Below the pieces are notes generated by a model, which did no database searches, was not told where the DNA came from, and saw nothing but the letters and a program-made list of their open reading frames with translations. Below are positions 1 to 11,141 of a stretch of 33,890 nucleotides of DNA, piece after piece (positions within the stretch are counted from its first letter, which is position 1; each line of letters starts with the position of its first letter). Position numbers and translations under genes: made by a program. Source of the stretch: Phellopilus nigrolimitatus (taxonomy: Eukaryota > Basidiomycota > Agaricomycetes > Hymenochaetales > Hymenochaetaceae); assembly GCA_021029095.1 (NCBI GenBank), contig JAJOHG010000278.1, positions 1 to 33,890 on the forward strand. Direction: 5' to 3'.

Positions 1-900
1 ATACCAATAAAAAGTTTGTTCTCAGCTTCCTCTGTGAGTACGGTACGATATATATTACGAACGCGTGGAGGACATGCACTAGCAATTCAGAATAATAGTC
101 TTACAAATGTCAAAGAAAAATCAGGCTCAAGAACACATACGTAAAAGAGGAAGAAGCACTTACAGCTCGAGACTTGAGCAGGATGGTGCGGAAGGGCCTC
201 TGGTTTCACAGCCAAAGTGCACGTCACTGGCGATAAGAAAGCCTAGAGACCAACTGCGATTAGGGACGAACGAAGCTCAAAACAACAATAACAAAATAGC
301 TCAGGTTTGCATAAATTCACAGCTCGCAGATTCGACAAGAAAACGCACTGCAAAGGATGCCCCAAGGAAAGGTTCGACGGTTCACAGACAGAGAAACGTT
401 GGCTACTGGGCGTCCGCATGCCACGTCGACCACCGCCGTAACACGTCCTGTATGTAAATCGCCTAGGGCAGGTGCCGGCATTGGCAGATCACCGTCTCCG
501 CGCAGAAATTCGGGGAGGATCCCCGACTTGAGCAGTTTCGATGCGGCTAGAAATAGCCAGAGGTTCTCCAGGTGGCTTCAGCCACACCACGGTGATGCAT
601 AGAAATGTGCTCAATATCCTTGCCACTAGCAGCCGTCTAGTTCAATGGTCAATCCAGCCAGAAAACAACAACTGAATGCGAAGTCTGAGCGGCGGGACTT
701 CGGAGTTTTACGGGAGAAACCGTTGCCTACCACCAAAAAATGAAAAAGCAATCTAGTGCATTTCATTACATAACGCTGAGGGTATACATTCAAGATTGTA
801 GAGTATTAAAACGAAGAATTCGTTGTACGTATGTTATCAAGACTAGACAGCTGGCCACCAAAGAAGAAAATGCAAAGAAATAAACGCTTTGGAGGTATTT
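1..900. other. Left-edge stretch without a recognised gene
   Basis: The longest ATG-started reading frame runs on the plus strand from 107 to 457 (116 codons, Lys/Arg/Gln-rich), followed by an overlapping Ser/Arg-rich frame at 357-602. Neither has a domain, a hydrophobic segment or a splice structure that I recognise. The stretch may be the edge of a gene lying mostly outside the window, or the 3' flank of the minus-strand gene that ends at 901. No RNA gene or repeat is apparent. Confidence 0.4.
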
Positions 901-2283
901 TCAAACCCGACCGTCCAACTGATATGTATGGACAGCCCTCTCGTTCGCGATCGCGCCAGCAACAGAGTAGTCCTCGCCGTCGATTAAAAAATCTTCGCCC
1001 GCGAAGGACCCTATAATGCCTGAGATCCACAACGACCGTCGAGACGTGCGATACCGGGCGCGCGAAAGCTCTGCCAGCTCGCGCCGGTAGTCATCGGGTG
1101 TAAATGCGTGCGAGATCTCCTGCGCTAAAGAGTGGTCGATGACCCGATCAAAGAGCGCTCCGGGGTGCACGGTAGTGTGGAGAGACTCGCGAGGCGGTCT
1201 GAATTCCAGAGCGCGAAGGTTCAACGCGTCCCGCAGCCGCGCCTGCGCGGCGGCATACGCGGCGTCGTCTAGATTCGTTACGCGCCGCAAGGGGAGCACG
1301 GGGGACGACGGTGGCGCGATCGGCGCGATCGAGCACGGCAAAGGCGGAGCTTTGCTCGCGCCGCTCACACGTCTCCGCCTCTTTCGCATTGCGCGCGCTA
1401 CGCGCATAGCATCCCGAGACTTCACGTCTTCCTCGCTCTCATCGTCACTCGACTCGCCCGCGCTCGGCTCCGAATCTGAGTCCATAATCCAACGCGTGCG
1501 GTCCACCTCTGCCCAACACGCGTGAGATTCCACTTCCTCTTCCTTGTCTACGAGCGGCTCGTCCACGAAGTCGTCGAACTCGTCGGGGAGCGGCTCGAGG
1601 CCAGGCATAGAATCGTCCGTGTCAAAGTCCAGCCATCCGCGGTCATCATCTGAATCGGAGACCGAAAGAAGACCGGGCATCGAGTCGTCTGTGAGATTGC
1701 CGCGCTCATGTTCATCATCGAAGTCAGAAGCTGGTACAAGAGACAGCATGGACGTGTGCGAATTGTTAATCTCCACATGTGGAACGGACATGGTGGAAAG
1801 TGCGGCGTTCATATGAATACCACCAGAGTCAGGGATCAACTCTGACATGTTTAGCCCTAAGCGGGACACGTCGCTGCGTCCCTGAGCGATATTTTCGACC
1901 CAGGTATCAGAATCGACTAGAACATCTTGAGGAACCGGTCCAAAGTACATAAGAGAGGTGCGACGGTTGTCATTGTCAAGGTGTGGGTTATTAGGAGGAT
2001 TGTAAGAGCCTTCTTGCGCACACAGCAATGCGTCAAAGTGGCTTGCCATGTCGAGCCCGCTTTGCACTTGACTTTGCAGCAAGAAGCTGGAGCCAGACCG
2101 TTCAGCGGGGTCGGTTCCCTTCCCCTTGATGCCAGGAGATTTGGGAAGTTCTCGTCCTTCAGCGCCGAACATGAAGGATACAGACGAGGTACCGCCGCCT
2201 TGCGTGGCACCGTTGAGCTCCGCACTCTGTGAACCTCGTTGAATGCACGTGTGAGTATGCAAACGAGGGCCTCTCACGATCAT
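901..2283 (-). CDS. Acidic, probably disordered protein of unknown function
   Basis: An open frame of 460 codons without a visible intron. The first in-frame ATG is at 2283; the frame stays open upstream to about 2325, so a short upstream exon is possible. I do not recognise the family. The N-terminal third is Ser/Gly/Asn-rich. A central acidic block holds two copies of the octapeptide TDDSMPGL about 25 residues apart, separated by Asp/Ser runs. A second Asp/Glu/Ser-rich block follows, then a basic cluster (MRKRRRRVSG) that could be a nuclear localisation signal. The C-terminus is Arg-rich and more ordered, ending in HTYQLDGRV. The length of the frame, its G/C-rich third positions and its clean charge blocks support a real gene. 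Acidic block plus basic cluster would suit a nuclear or chromatin-associated protein, but that is inference only. Confidence 0.55.
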   Translation of the reverse strand: MIVRGPRLHTHTCIQRGSQSAELNGATQGGGTSSVSFMFGAEGRELPKSPGIKGKGTDPAERSGSSFLLQSQVQSGLDMASHFDALLCAQEGSYNPPNNPHLDNDNRRTSLMYFGPVPQDVLVDSDTWVENIAQGRSDVSRLGLNMSELIPDSGGIHMNAALSTMSVPHVEINNSHTSMLSLVPASDFDDEHERGNLTDDSMPGLLSVSDSDDDRGWLDFDTDDSMPGLEPLPDEFDDFVDEPLVDKEEEVESHACWAEVDRTRWIMDSDSEPSAGESSDDESEEDVKSRDAMRVARAMRKRRRRVSGASKAPPLPCSIAPIAPPSSPVLPLRRVTNLDDAAYAAAQARLRDALNLRALEFRPPRESLHTTVHPGALFDRVIDHSLAQEISHAFTPDDYRRELAELSRARYRTSRRSLWISGIIGSFAGEDFLIDGEDYSVAGAIANERAVHTYQLDGRV

Positions 2284-3682
2284 GCGGCTCGCTGATGTTG
2301 GCTGGCCAGTTTGGAGGTCTATCAAAAAGATTTGTTGATTTGACGCGAGAAGAATCCAGCTGATGAAGGTCTTGTCCGGCTTCCCGCAAAAGCGTGCTGG
2401 GGAGGTGCTTTTGAGAGAAAACTATCTCGGACAAGGGCAATGGCCGCGGGGCAGTATGTAAACGGGGTAGAGTGCACGAGAGATGTTAACGCCACGGAAA
2501 GCTTACAGCGCCCGCAACTCTGTTCGGTGCTGGCGTGTCAGCGTACCGCCGCAGTCGCAGTCCAGTCCTAAATTCGCAGGGAGATAAAAGCGCTGACATC
2601 AAGAGCAGCTTCTAGTCTTTAAAATCCCGTATACACAGCTAAGCTGCTCTGTTGCCATCCTAGGAGACAGTCCGAAGTGTCGTTATTTTGACGAGACATG
2701 CTGTATTAGAACCCCTTCATTGGCGTACGGTACTCACTTTCCAGCTTACTCTTTGCCTCTGTGTTTGGAGAATCGCGTATGTTGACGAAACATGGGATGG
2801 AATATGCATTGCGATGTCTACGGGAAAGAAGGGATCATGATGGGTATGATGCAAAAAAAAAAAGTTACTTGTGTACGTAAGTAAATGGCGTTGCGACAAA
2901 TTTCCGGCGACTTTCAGTTAGCTTCACCAAACTCTACCACAAACAGACTCTACGAGGTCTTACCAGCTCTACCTGTCTCTACCCGAATCTATCAGGCTTT
3001 ACCGAGTTCGGCCAGGCTTTACCAGAATCTACCAAGTTCTAGTACCAGACATTACCAGACTCTACCAAACTCCACCAAACTCTACCAGACTCTGCCAAAC
3101 TCTGCCAGGCTTTACCTGGCTGCACCAGGATATGGAAGACCTGGCCGGACGTCGCCGTCGCGAACGAAATTGCCGTTTCACGTTTTGACAGAACTATGAT
3201 CTTGTCCAAAGAAACACGGATGCTCGAGTCTGGCTGAACATCGGCTGCGGCTCAGACCACATTTTGATAGCTTTCTACATAATTAGAAGCACATAAAATC
3301 TAACGGATCTACGGTGTTTGATGTTTGACAAAGGAGAGATGGTCAAAGTGCCGCGTGCAGCATGCGCGGCTGTGTGGTAGAAGTCCCGAAAATGATACCA
3401 CGGAGATGATGAGGACTCGAGCAATGACAATGAGATGAGCTACAGACGCTCCAGCCGCAAACACAGGCATCGATTTGGCTTCTATCCTACAGAGTTCACG
3501 GAGAAATACTTCCGTTCGGAAAACATGCATAGACGAGGAAGCAAACCCTCGAACCATGATCAAATACTACGGAAATCACAAAATCTTTCCTGCATAGTCT
3601 ACTCTAAAAAAGTATTCAAAAAATTAGAATCGTGGAGAACGTTAGGAAAGAGCGCAGTAAACCTTTTCACTTCCTAAATCCA
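2284..3682. other. Intergenic region with a minisatellite
   Basis: This is the upstream flank of the minus-strand acidic-protein gene and the 3' flank of the first DUF6533-type gene. Apart from the 10-bp minisatellite at 2924-3129 it holds only short frames with no recognisable product. The 3210-3680 part is AT-rich and looks non-coding. Confidence 0.4.
2924..3129. repeat. 10-bp degenerate minisatellite (TCTACCARAC)
   Basis: About 20 tandem units of ten bases with consensus close to TCTACCARAC run through this interval. Copies are most regular at 3041-3110, where six or seven successive units differ by only one or two bases (for example tctaccaaac, tccaccaaac, tctaccagac). Because no unit contains a stop in one plus-strand frame, a 104-codon frame (2885-3199) stays open across it with repeating Leu-Pro-Asn-Ser/Leu-Tyr-Gln-Thr residues. 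I regard that as a by-product of the repeat rather than a gene. Confidence 0.85.
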
Positions 3683-5361
3683 TCAGGCGAATGTAATGGA
3701 AGTCACAGTCTCCATCCTGTAGCTAGTCCCCCCTTTGACTCCTCTCTCACCCGCTTCCTTCAGATGAACCATCATCCGACTGCCAATGATACAAAGGAGG
3801 GTTGTGGTCCCAAGTAAAGTCAGAATGACGGTAACCGGAGTACTCTGAACAAGCGTCCAGTAGTTGCAGACTTTCGCAATACTGCACATCATTACCCTGC
3901 AAATTGACGATCAGTAATTGCTTTATAAAGGTCAGTTAGAAGGAATTTACATGACGAAGTAGACAACTTGATCTTGAATGAGAACTTTCACGAGGCTCAT
4001 TCCCTCAATCCCAGCTGTCGCCTTCCACAACCGAGCAGCTTTGTAGAGAGCAAGCGCCATCATGATAAGCTCAAACAACAGTGGTGCCGTCCTACTCGTT
4101 TATTAGCACAAAAACGTTTCTAACGGAGGATTTAGACTTTGTACAGACCAATACAGAGTTTTCACGATCGGAGGATATTCAAGGTTCACGGTGCCGCAGA
4201 AAGTAAAGCCTAGCCCCACTCCCACAGCAACTAGATCAGTTTATTTAGTATTAGTACTTTGAAAAAGTTATTAAATTCTATGACTCACCTTGCTCAAAAA
4301 TAGTATAATACAGGTGAAGACCAAGCATGAAAGCCGCTTCCACACCAAATAGTACCCTGAGGCACGTAGCAATATTCTTTTCTGCCATAACATGACACGT
4401 CAGCCCTTCTAACAAGAAGCTTGGATAAGACTATGTCAGATGACTCACTGTTATCAAAGAGTGCAAGGACCCTTATCAAAAGTATGTCTGTAGGGAAAAG
4501 AGAGTAAATGAAACTGATATGTACGCCAAGCAAAGTCTCATTCCGTACAATCCATTGAAAGAATGGTTATCCAATCTAAGGTCGGTGTTCATTTCATTAC
4601 CATGAAGATCTGAAGCGAAGTGAAAGCATACCCGCGAAAGTCTCTGCCCAAGTCGTAAAAGCACCTGTTTGTAGATGTTAACGTGAGAATTTGGTACCTA
4701 CTGTAAGCAGGAGACAAAAACTTTCGCACATCTGTACAAATCACAAAGTCGGTATAGAATCTAGACAGGTTTATCGGCGCGTACTCACAATTTCACGTTT
4801 GTATGAAATGAATCGACTGAAATTAAATCAATTCCACAATGATTCAATAAGCCTGAAGTTGCCATCAGAGAATGAAAGACTCACACCAGCAACCTAAGAA
4901 TGCCGAGAAAAGACCAACATAGCGATTCTGCGAAATCGGCAGTTAGATCAGGATTTTTTCTGCCAAACAGCGAGGATATATAGCCACCGTAAAGTAAAGC
5001 AAGCTAGTAAATGCTCGGGGATTGGTCTTTCAAGCTCTCATGATTAGCAAATGCAAGAAAAGCAGTAAGAAAACAACTCACCCAGAAGTATTTGACCTAA
5101 ATTTGGGACGTATTCAGATAAGAAACGGAAGACGGAATGACTGCATGACACGCAGGCGAACCTCCGTGTCCATTGTGGTGACTACACGCCGCACGAGTTA
5201 ATATTTACTTCAGCATCAAGCAGATTTCGGACTCAACTAATGTTATATGTTAGACAAGCCACGATAGCGATCTGGCAATATATTTCGGCATAATTAATGA
5301 GGACATACGCCGGGATTTGACTGGGGTCGATGGGTTCGATATTGGACCGAATTGAGAACAT
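3683..5361 (-). CDS. DUF6533-type multipass membrane protein, copy A
   Basis: A gene of roughly a dozen exons, recognised by piecing exons together and by alignment with its neighbour copy B. Exon 1 is 5238-5361 and starts MFSIRSNIEPIDPSQ. Next come a short exon ending TTMDTE, a 15-nt exon coding VKYFW, and exons coding NPRAFTSLLYF and NRYVGLFSAFL. Together these give the DxEVxxxW...NRY pattern of the agaricomycete DUF6533 domain. Later exons code DWITILSMD, ILLIRVLALF, a helix-rich segment (VEAAFMLGLHLYYTIFEQ) and LVKVLIQDQVVYF. The last exon (3683-3896) ends in a membrane helix followed by GTSYRMETVTSITFA. About seven membrane helices are expected. One or two small exons between 4640 and 4880 remain unresolved. 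Family function is unknown; a receptor or sensor role is often guessed but unproven. Confidence 0.75.
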
Positions 5362-6650
5362 TGTGTAGAGACGAAATATGTCAATCGTGAAGAAGGGGAA
5401 GGTGAAGAAGGGGCGAGTTGTCGAAAAACCGGATGTCCTGGAGCAGGCTTTCAAGGAGGTGCATGAACAGAAGTGAAAGCATCGGCGTTGTAGTTTATTA
5501 GCGATGAGCAGCTTCTGGAGCCACTTCAGGGCACGAACATCTTCTCAGCTTCTCAGATCAGCAGGAACATATTCGCTATCTGCGCGTCTCAATGGCGAAG
5601 CACTACCAGGTGATATAAAGCGCTCACTGGGAGGAAGGAAGCGATCGATTGATGACGGGATCATGGTTTTCCAGTTGATAGGAGCAGAATTTGGACTTCG
5701 CTACAGATATTACACATTAGAGTATCAAGCTGGCATCAGTAAACGTCGAAGCGCATGTTCAGTGATTGTGTTTGAGAACCACTAAAATTTCATGTTTCAA
5801 AAGCACCACAGCAGCGACAGAGTGCTCAACTGAACTTCGTTTGAGATTGCGGAAGGTTTCGCAAGGCAAATTAAACGGGCACGATTTTGGCTTTCGGTCA
5901 GTCCGAAAAAACCCTCTCACGTGACGATATAAACAGACGTGCCGGCACGTGTTGTTGGCATTTATTGACGCGACAGATAATTGCACTGCAGTCAAGCTTC
6001 TCGTACAGCATGGTCATCGGTAAAAGGATTTCCTGCTATTGTTTTGAAACCAGTGGAATATATCTACTGTGTAACGAACCAGCTCAGTCAAGCCTTGAGT
6101 CTGTGCATCACCAAGACTATTTTCAGCTTAGCCGAATCGACATCTCGAGCTTTTGTGGCTCTTGTCAGTGGCTCTCATTTCCTTCTCTCTTTATATCTGA
6201 ATGGTGTTCTGGTTCACAGCAATTTTTGGACTTCCTTCAATGTCTCAGTTTTCGGGCCCTCAGAACATACGCTTTTCCAAAGTTATTTGTACCTTCTCTC
6301 CCTTGTCTGTCAACTTCGTGTCACCGCGCCAGTTGATAGACACATCCTTCCTGCTCTCTCAAACGAAATATAGTTTACATTAACCAACAGTACCTTCAAA
6401 CCATCTCAGGTGAGATAAATGGTACATCACAGGGCATTAACAAGAAAGTAGACTTGGAGCTCAGTTGTGAGATGTGAGATGTGAACGTATACTAATTACA
6501 ATGCAAGGCGTTTTAACCGCAGCTTCTGGGTAAGTGTCGTGTATGATTTGCTCGATTCCCTGTATTTGCGAAGATACATCAGTTTGCTGGTGGGATGAAA
6601 ATTCAGAAGGCCAATCCTAATTAACGTGCCTTTGAAACTTTTTGAAGCAA
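5362..6650. other. Intergenic region between the tandem copies
   Basis: This contains the upstream region of copy A and the 3' flank of copy B. A plus-strand frame with an ATG at 5504 (93 codons) and a hydrophobic plus-strand frame at about 5981-6373 (opened by TTG, not ATG) are present. Neither has recognisable motifs or good splice context, and I do not call either a gene. No third DUF6533 fragment was seen here. Confidence 0.4.
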
Positions 6651-8284
6651 TCAGGCAAATTCCATGTGACTCAGAGTTTTCATCCTATAGCTGGTGCCTT
6701 CATTGACTCCAATCGCGGCTGCCTCTTTCAAATGGACCATTAACCGACTGCCAATTACGCTAACAAGAGCAGTAGACGAGAGTAAGGCGAGGAAAATCCG
6801 GACATTGGAGTCCAGAGGAATATCAGCCCAGTAACCCGTGAGTTTAGCGGCGCTGCACAACATGACACTGGAAAGCTAAAGTCAGTCAACGGCCTTGATA
6901 GTTTAATTTAAGTTTAAATTTTACGAAATGAAGTAGATGGCCTGATCTTCAATAAGTACTTTCACGAGGTTTATTCCGCCAAACCCGGCTGATGATCGCC
7001 AGAAACCTGCAGCTTTGTAAAGAGCTAGGCTCATCAAAGTGAGCTCAAACAACAATGGTGCAGACCTACATAAAGTTAAGACTGGCTACATCAAAGCTTA
7101 GAATGCACCGACCAATATAGAGTTCCAAAAACAGGAGGGGCGACCTGTCCAAGACCACAAAATGCAAATCCTAGTGCTTCCCCTACTTCCACTGAAGGAT
7201 TTGTTGTAAGTACAAAGACATGTGAAGATGAGCCTAGCTTCTTGCCTTGTTCGTATATCACACTGTATATGTCATTACCCAACGTGAAAGCTGCCTCTGT
7301 GAGAAATAAGGTATTGAGGCATATAGCGAACTTCCGTGCTAAAACATTTAAGCCTTTGTTTGCAATAGGTTTCAATAAATTGATCATGTTAGGATCACTT
7401 GCCTTGAGAATAAAGTGCAAGAACTCTCATCAAGAGAATGTCTGAAATAAGTTAGGCGACACTTATAGATGCTGACCAAACGATGACACGTACAATCCAT
7501 TGAAAGTATGGTAACCCAGTCTTTTGTTGACAGCCCAGTCAGTATCAACCGCCTGAACCATGCAAAAGCATTCAAGGCTTACCAGCGAGATATTCGGACC
7601 ACGTAGAAAAGTTGCCTAGTTCTCGGCATTAGCACAAAATAAAGATCCTAGACTTCAAGCGAAATGGCATTTACACCTGATAGACTGTGAATAAAGCTCA
7701 TAAAATTAAAAAACGTTGTCTTACAATCTCTCGGTCGCATGGAAGCTGCTTCCTTTCACCAGAAAATACGGTAGTCTCAGTAATCCAGATTCACGACCCA
7801 CTTGGAATTGGCCCACCTAACGCAGTTGCAAGAGCCGAGAAAAAACCAGCATATCGGTTCTACAAGATCATAATTACATACCCCGCTGCTGAATTGGAAG
7901 TGTATGACAACTCACCAAGAAATAAATCAAGCTAACGAATGCGCCGGGGGTACTCTATGATACAGGGGCTTAGTAACCATATGGTCGAAGCAGTCCACAA
8001 AAACATACCCAAAAATATTTGACCTCAATTAGAAAGAAAATCTCAGTGGTTCGGTTAAAGAGAGAAGAGATGGAAAGGTGTACTTCTTTGTCCATAGTGA
8101 CAACTAAAAATCCGACTGAGTTTTAGGAAATTCAGCCATAGCTGCGATAAGCAACTCAACTGATGTTATAGACTAGAGCGGCCACGATTGCCAGCTCGTA
8201 GTATAGCTCTTGTCTGTAATCCGAAATGAGGTACGGGATTAGTTCCGGGTCAATAGGTTCGGTACTCGATCGACTGAGGAGCAT
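6651..8284 (-). CDS. DUF6533-type multipass membrane protein, copy B
   Basis: Tandem paralogue of copy A with the same exon order. Exon 1 (8161-8284) has the same 124-nt length as in A and starts MLLSRSSTEPIDPELIPY. It is followed by exons at 8084-8103 (ends TMDKE), 8009-8023 (VKYFW, 15 nt), 7916-7954 (STPGAFVSLIYFL) and 7817-7859 (NRYAGFFSALATAL). Further exons code DWVTILSMD, ILLMRVLALYSQ, RKFAICLNTLFLTEAAF, VEVGEALGFAFCGLG and LVKVLIEDQAIYF. The last exon (6651-6867) ends in a membrane helix plus GTSYRMKTLSHMEFA. The C-terminal exons of A and B are about half identical, so the duplication is not recent. Two introns (7339-7402 and 7192-7245) begin with GC where A has GT. Middle exons near 7620-7760 are unresolved. 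A role as a seven-helix membrane protein is family knowledge; the ligand and function are unknown. Confidence 0.75.
7192..7245 (-). other. GC-AG intron 2 of DUF6533 copy B
   Basis: A 54-nt intron with donor CAAG|GCAAGA, a CTTAC branch point near its 3' end, and acceptor TTCAG. It contains no stop and is a multiple of three, so a gene finder may read through it. Removal gives YEQ-VEVGEALGF, which aligns with FEQ-VAVGVGLGF of copy A, whose donor here is GTGAGT. Confidence 0.75.
7339..7402 (-). other. GC-AG intron 1 of DUF6533 copy B
   Basis: A 64-nt intron whose donor reads CAAG|GCAAGT, the classic GC-donor consensus, and whose acceptor is TTTTAG. Splicing here joins ALYSQ to ARKFAICL in frame and matches copy A (ALFDN to KKNIATCL), whose donor at the same place is GTGAGT. 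Confidence 0.75.
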
Positions 8285-9740
8285 TATGCAAGTCCGACAA
8301 TGCTAGCAGGGGATTCACTAATCTTTTAGAGGATCAGGTCGATGTATCCAGTCCTCCTCAGAGGCTGAACCATATGGATACGGCTTTTAAGAGGAGTTTG
8401 GACGCAGTTCAATGTCATGGCGATCTTAGATGTATACGAGAGTCAGGCGCCGGATCATTTGGGTGGCTTCACTGCGATCAAAGGCGCTATTACGCACTGA
8501 ATTCAGATAAGTCAATCAGGGTGCGAGCGCACTCCTGTAACATTTTGGAGCGGTCGAGTCCTCGTCATGTACTGTCGATAAGCTGCAAAACACAATCAAT
8601 AATCAATAAGCACTAAAACGTTCGATGAACAGATCTACGTATGTGCTTGGACATGAGGCGCGGAACGGGAGTGCGCATCAACCATTTCGACAATGTGAGG
8701 GATAGGTCATAAAGAGGAAGTGACAAATGTCTGATGCAGATACTCACATGCACCGCCGACAACACAGCCAGCAATGGAGTTGAATAGATCGGCATCAGCC
8801 TCACTAACCGCTGCATCCAAACAATTGATACGCTTCCTTTGTAGTATTTCGGACGCTTCTGTTGACAAAAGCAAGCACTTCATGTCCGTACATCTTGCGC
8901 AACAACCTGAATGATCAACGTCCGACAAAGCATTCGGCCCTGATTCATTTTCGGTACTTGACCTTCGGTGCTCGAACAGCAAACTTCTTCGAGCTTGCCC
9001 AACCTGTGTCTTGTTCATCAAGACGTATAGGCAGAACACACGCAATTGATGCTTGGTTTTAGACAGACCGAGTTAAAGCCTCTCTTTTTGACTTCTGCGA
9101 CATCAAAGACACGCTTTCGCATATACATGAATCCAGCCCTGAGCGACCGAAAAGTACAATTCCCCATGACCTGTGATAAAATCACGACAGAACGGTGCTT
9201 ATGATCAATGATTCTCAACGATTGAGATACGTACCATCTCCTGAAGCGCCGTGCGACGGTCACCTAAGCCTTACGTACATTCTTGCGGCGCAATAGGATC
9301 GCAATATGATTATCTGAATATCAGATTATCGACTCCATGTTTTCGTGGACATTGCGCCGAAGTAATGAGATCAGCTGGAATGTCTTCAGCAATACGAATA
9401 CGACACGAGTGTCACCCGCCGCCCGTCGCCCGACTAGCTGCTGACAACGTAACAAGGAATTCGTGGGTGTTTAGGGGTAAAATTTGAATCAATTCCACCA
9501 TTAAACACATCTTTTCGTCGAGCAAAGAATGGCGTGCATTCCTGGTTGACGAAACTGTCATTAGATTTTGGTCCGCAATAAAAATACGAAGCTATTATGA
9601 AGGAGTGGGCGAGCACACAGAGGTTGGCTGGAATAAAAAGAACGAGACAAAATCCCAGTGAGCGATCCGACGGCAAAGGTCCACGCACGGGCCAGAAAAC
9701 CAAGTGTCCTGTATCACTAATATCACCACACGACTACGCC
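8285..9740. other. Intergenic region with unrecognised short frames
   Basis: This is the upstream flank of DUF6533 copy B and the 3' flank of CHS7. The minus strand carries a frame at about 8707-9021 from an internal ATG (NKTQVGQARRSLLFEHRR to AGCVVGGA) ending near a GTGAGT donor-like site, and another frame upstream at 9018-9263 next to a GTACGT/CACAG intron-like pair. They could be exons of a small minus-strand gene, but I recognise no family and could not build a consistent model. Nothing else is apparent. Confidence 0.35.
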
Positions 9741-11141
9741 TCAGTACCTCTCCGAAGAAGGCGGGTATCCTCGTCCACCACCCTGACCGCCAGTCGGCCC
9801 ACGTCCGCCGTACCATTGCTGCCCACTGACACCTCCGACGAGACTTGCAGGCGTTGCGGCACCACCGGGGTAGTAGCTACTCGAATCCTCCTCGGAATAG
9901 TCCGCGCCGCCTGAGCCCGCGAGGAGCGGGTCCTTGACCTCCCATACAGCTGCCTTGCTGCCGACGGAAAACTCGAGATCCTCCTTGGTGATAGAGTCCC
10001 AGTACTTGTACACCATCATCACGCTCAAAAGCATGCACAACGTGAAGAAAAAGAGGCCGTCGATATAATGAGCGACGGCGTCGCAGATTGTCACGGAGAA
10101 CGCGAAGAGTACAACCTGCGCAACGACGAAAAAGGCTGCACCGAATATAATGTCACCAATCGGCCAACGGTCCTCGAGTGTGCGGAAAACGAGTATGAGC
10201 TGCGAGACAACGTAGACAACGGTGCAGATCAAAGGCCAGAGTATGTACACAATCCAAAGACCGATAGGCGACGTGTACTTGAAGCCCGCGAATTGTTTGA
10301 AAGTCGCAATCGAGACGAAGAAGCAGACGCCAAAGATAACGAGACAGGAAAGGCGGAGAAGCTGTTTTTTGTACAGTCAATGGCATATATGACATTAGTT
10401 AGCAAACGGAAATTGCGCACCCAAAGTGATAATGGAGTTCCGTCTTCAGCAAACTGAAATCCGACGAATCCGTTGATCAGCAAACAACAATATGCAGCTG
10501 CGATCAGTCCAGTATATACTGCGGCGAACCACTAGAAAATAATGTAAATATGATCGAAGCTGAGTGTGAAACGATGAAATAACGCACCGGGTATACTGTA
10601 CTCGCAGTAGGTATGATGCCAGAGTCCAGGAAAATGGCAAGGAGTTCAATGATAGCGAAGAGGTAGAAGAACATGATAATCTCCTTTCGACCTAAAGTTG
10701 AAAGCTAGCAATTAGAGTCATGTAAAATTATTTGTCTTGAGAGATTTCATCTGATCGTCCTCGAACTTTCAGCAGTTCTTGCATAACCCCCTAGTCATAT
10801 CACAGGTATTCCCCGCAAACGATCCCCTGATATTGTTTGATAAAATCTGCTCACCGACAGCCGTGTATTTACTGCGAATGTGGTAAATCATGATTGCGGT
10901 CATAATAATGGCTACGATGTGAATGAAACATGTCGCTAGAAAAACACACAATAAACATTCAGTACAAATGGTCAGACGGAAGAGAAAACAGCGTACATGG
11001 TTGAAAGATGAGAGTACCGCCCAAATCAACATTACGGCTATAACATGTTGGCTCGACGCCCTGATTGGACTCGACAAGCGGGCAGATGACGAGTGCAGCA
11101 GTCTCGCATATCCCGGTGAAAGAACCAAATTGTATTGTCAT
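9741..11141 (-). CDS. CHS7: Chitin synthase export chaperone Chs7
   Basis: An ER multipass membrane protein that helps class IV (Chs3-type) chitin synthases fold and leave the ER, so it supports cell-wall chitin deposition. Five exons splice in frame: 10997-11141, 10855-10935, 10588-10691, 10421-10531 and 9741-10361, giving 353 residues, the usual family length. All four introns are GT-AG (57-163 nt). The start is the family-typical N-terminus [20 protein letters not shown]. Family hallmarks follow in order: [90 protein letters not shown] and [17 protein letters not shown]. About seven hydrophobic helices are visible. The cytosolic tail after VWEVKDPLL is Gly/Ser/Tyr-rich and variable. No break or odd residue is seen. 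The identification is firm. Confidence 0.95.

Noticed and set aside
2885..3199. 104-codon frame with Leu-Pro-Asn-Ser/Leu-Tyr-Gln-Thr repeats as a repeat protein gene
   Set aside because: It is open only because the 10-bp repeat unit lacks stops in that frame. There is no domain, splice signal or codon bias outside the array.
5504..6373. Plus-strand frames between the two DUF6533 copies, one hydrophobic
   Set aside because: No motif, no splice support, and the hydrophobic frame opens at TTG. I found no similarity to the neighbouring family.
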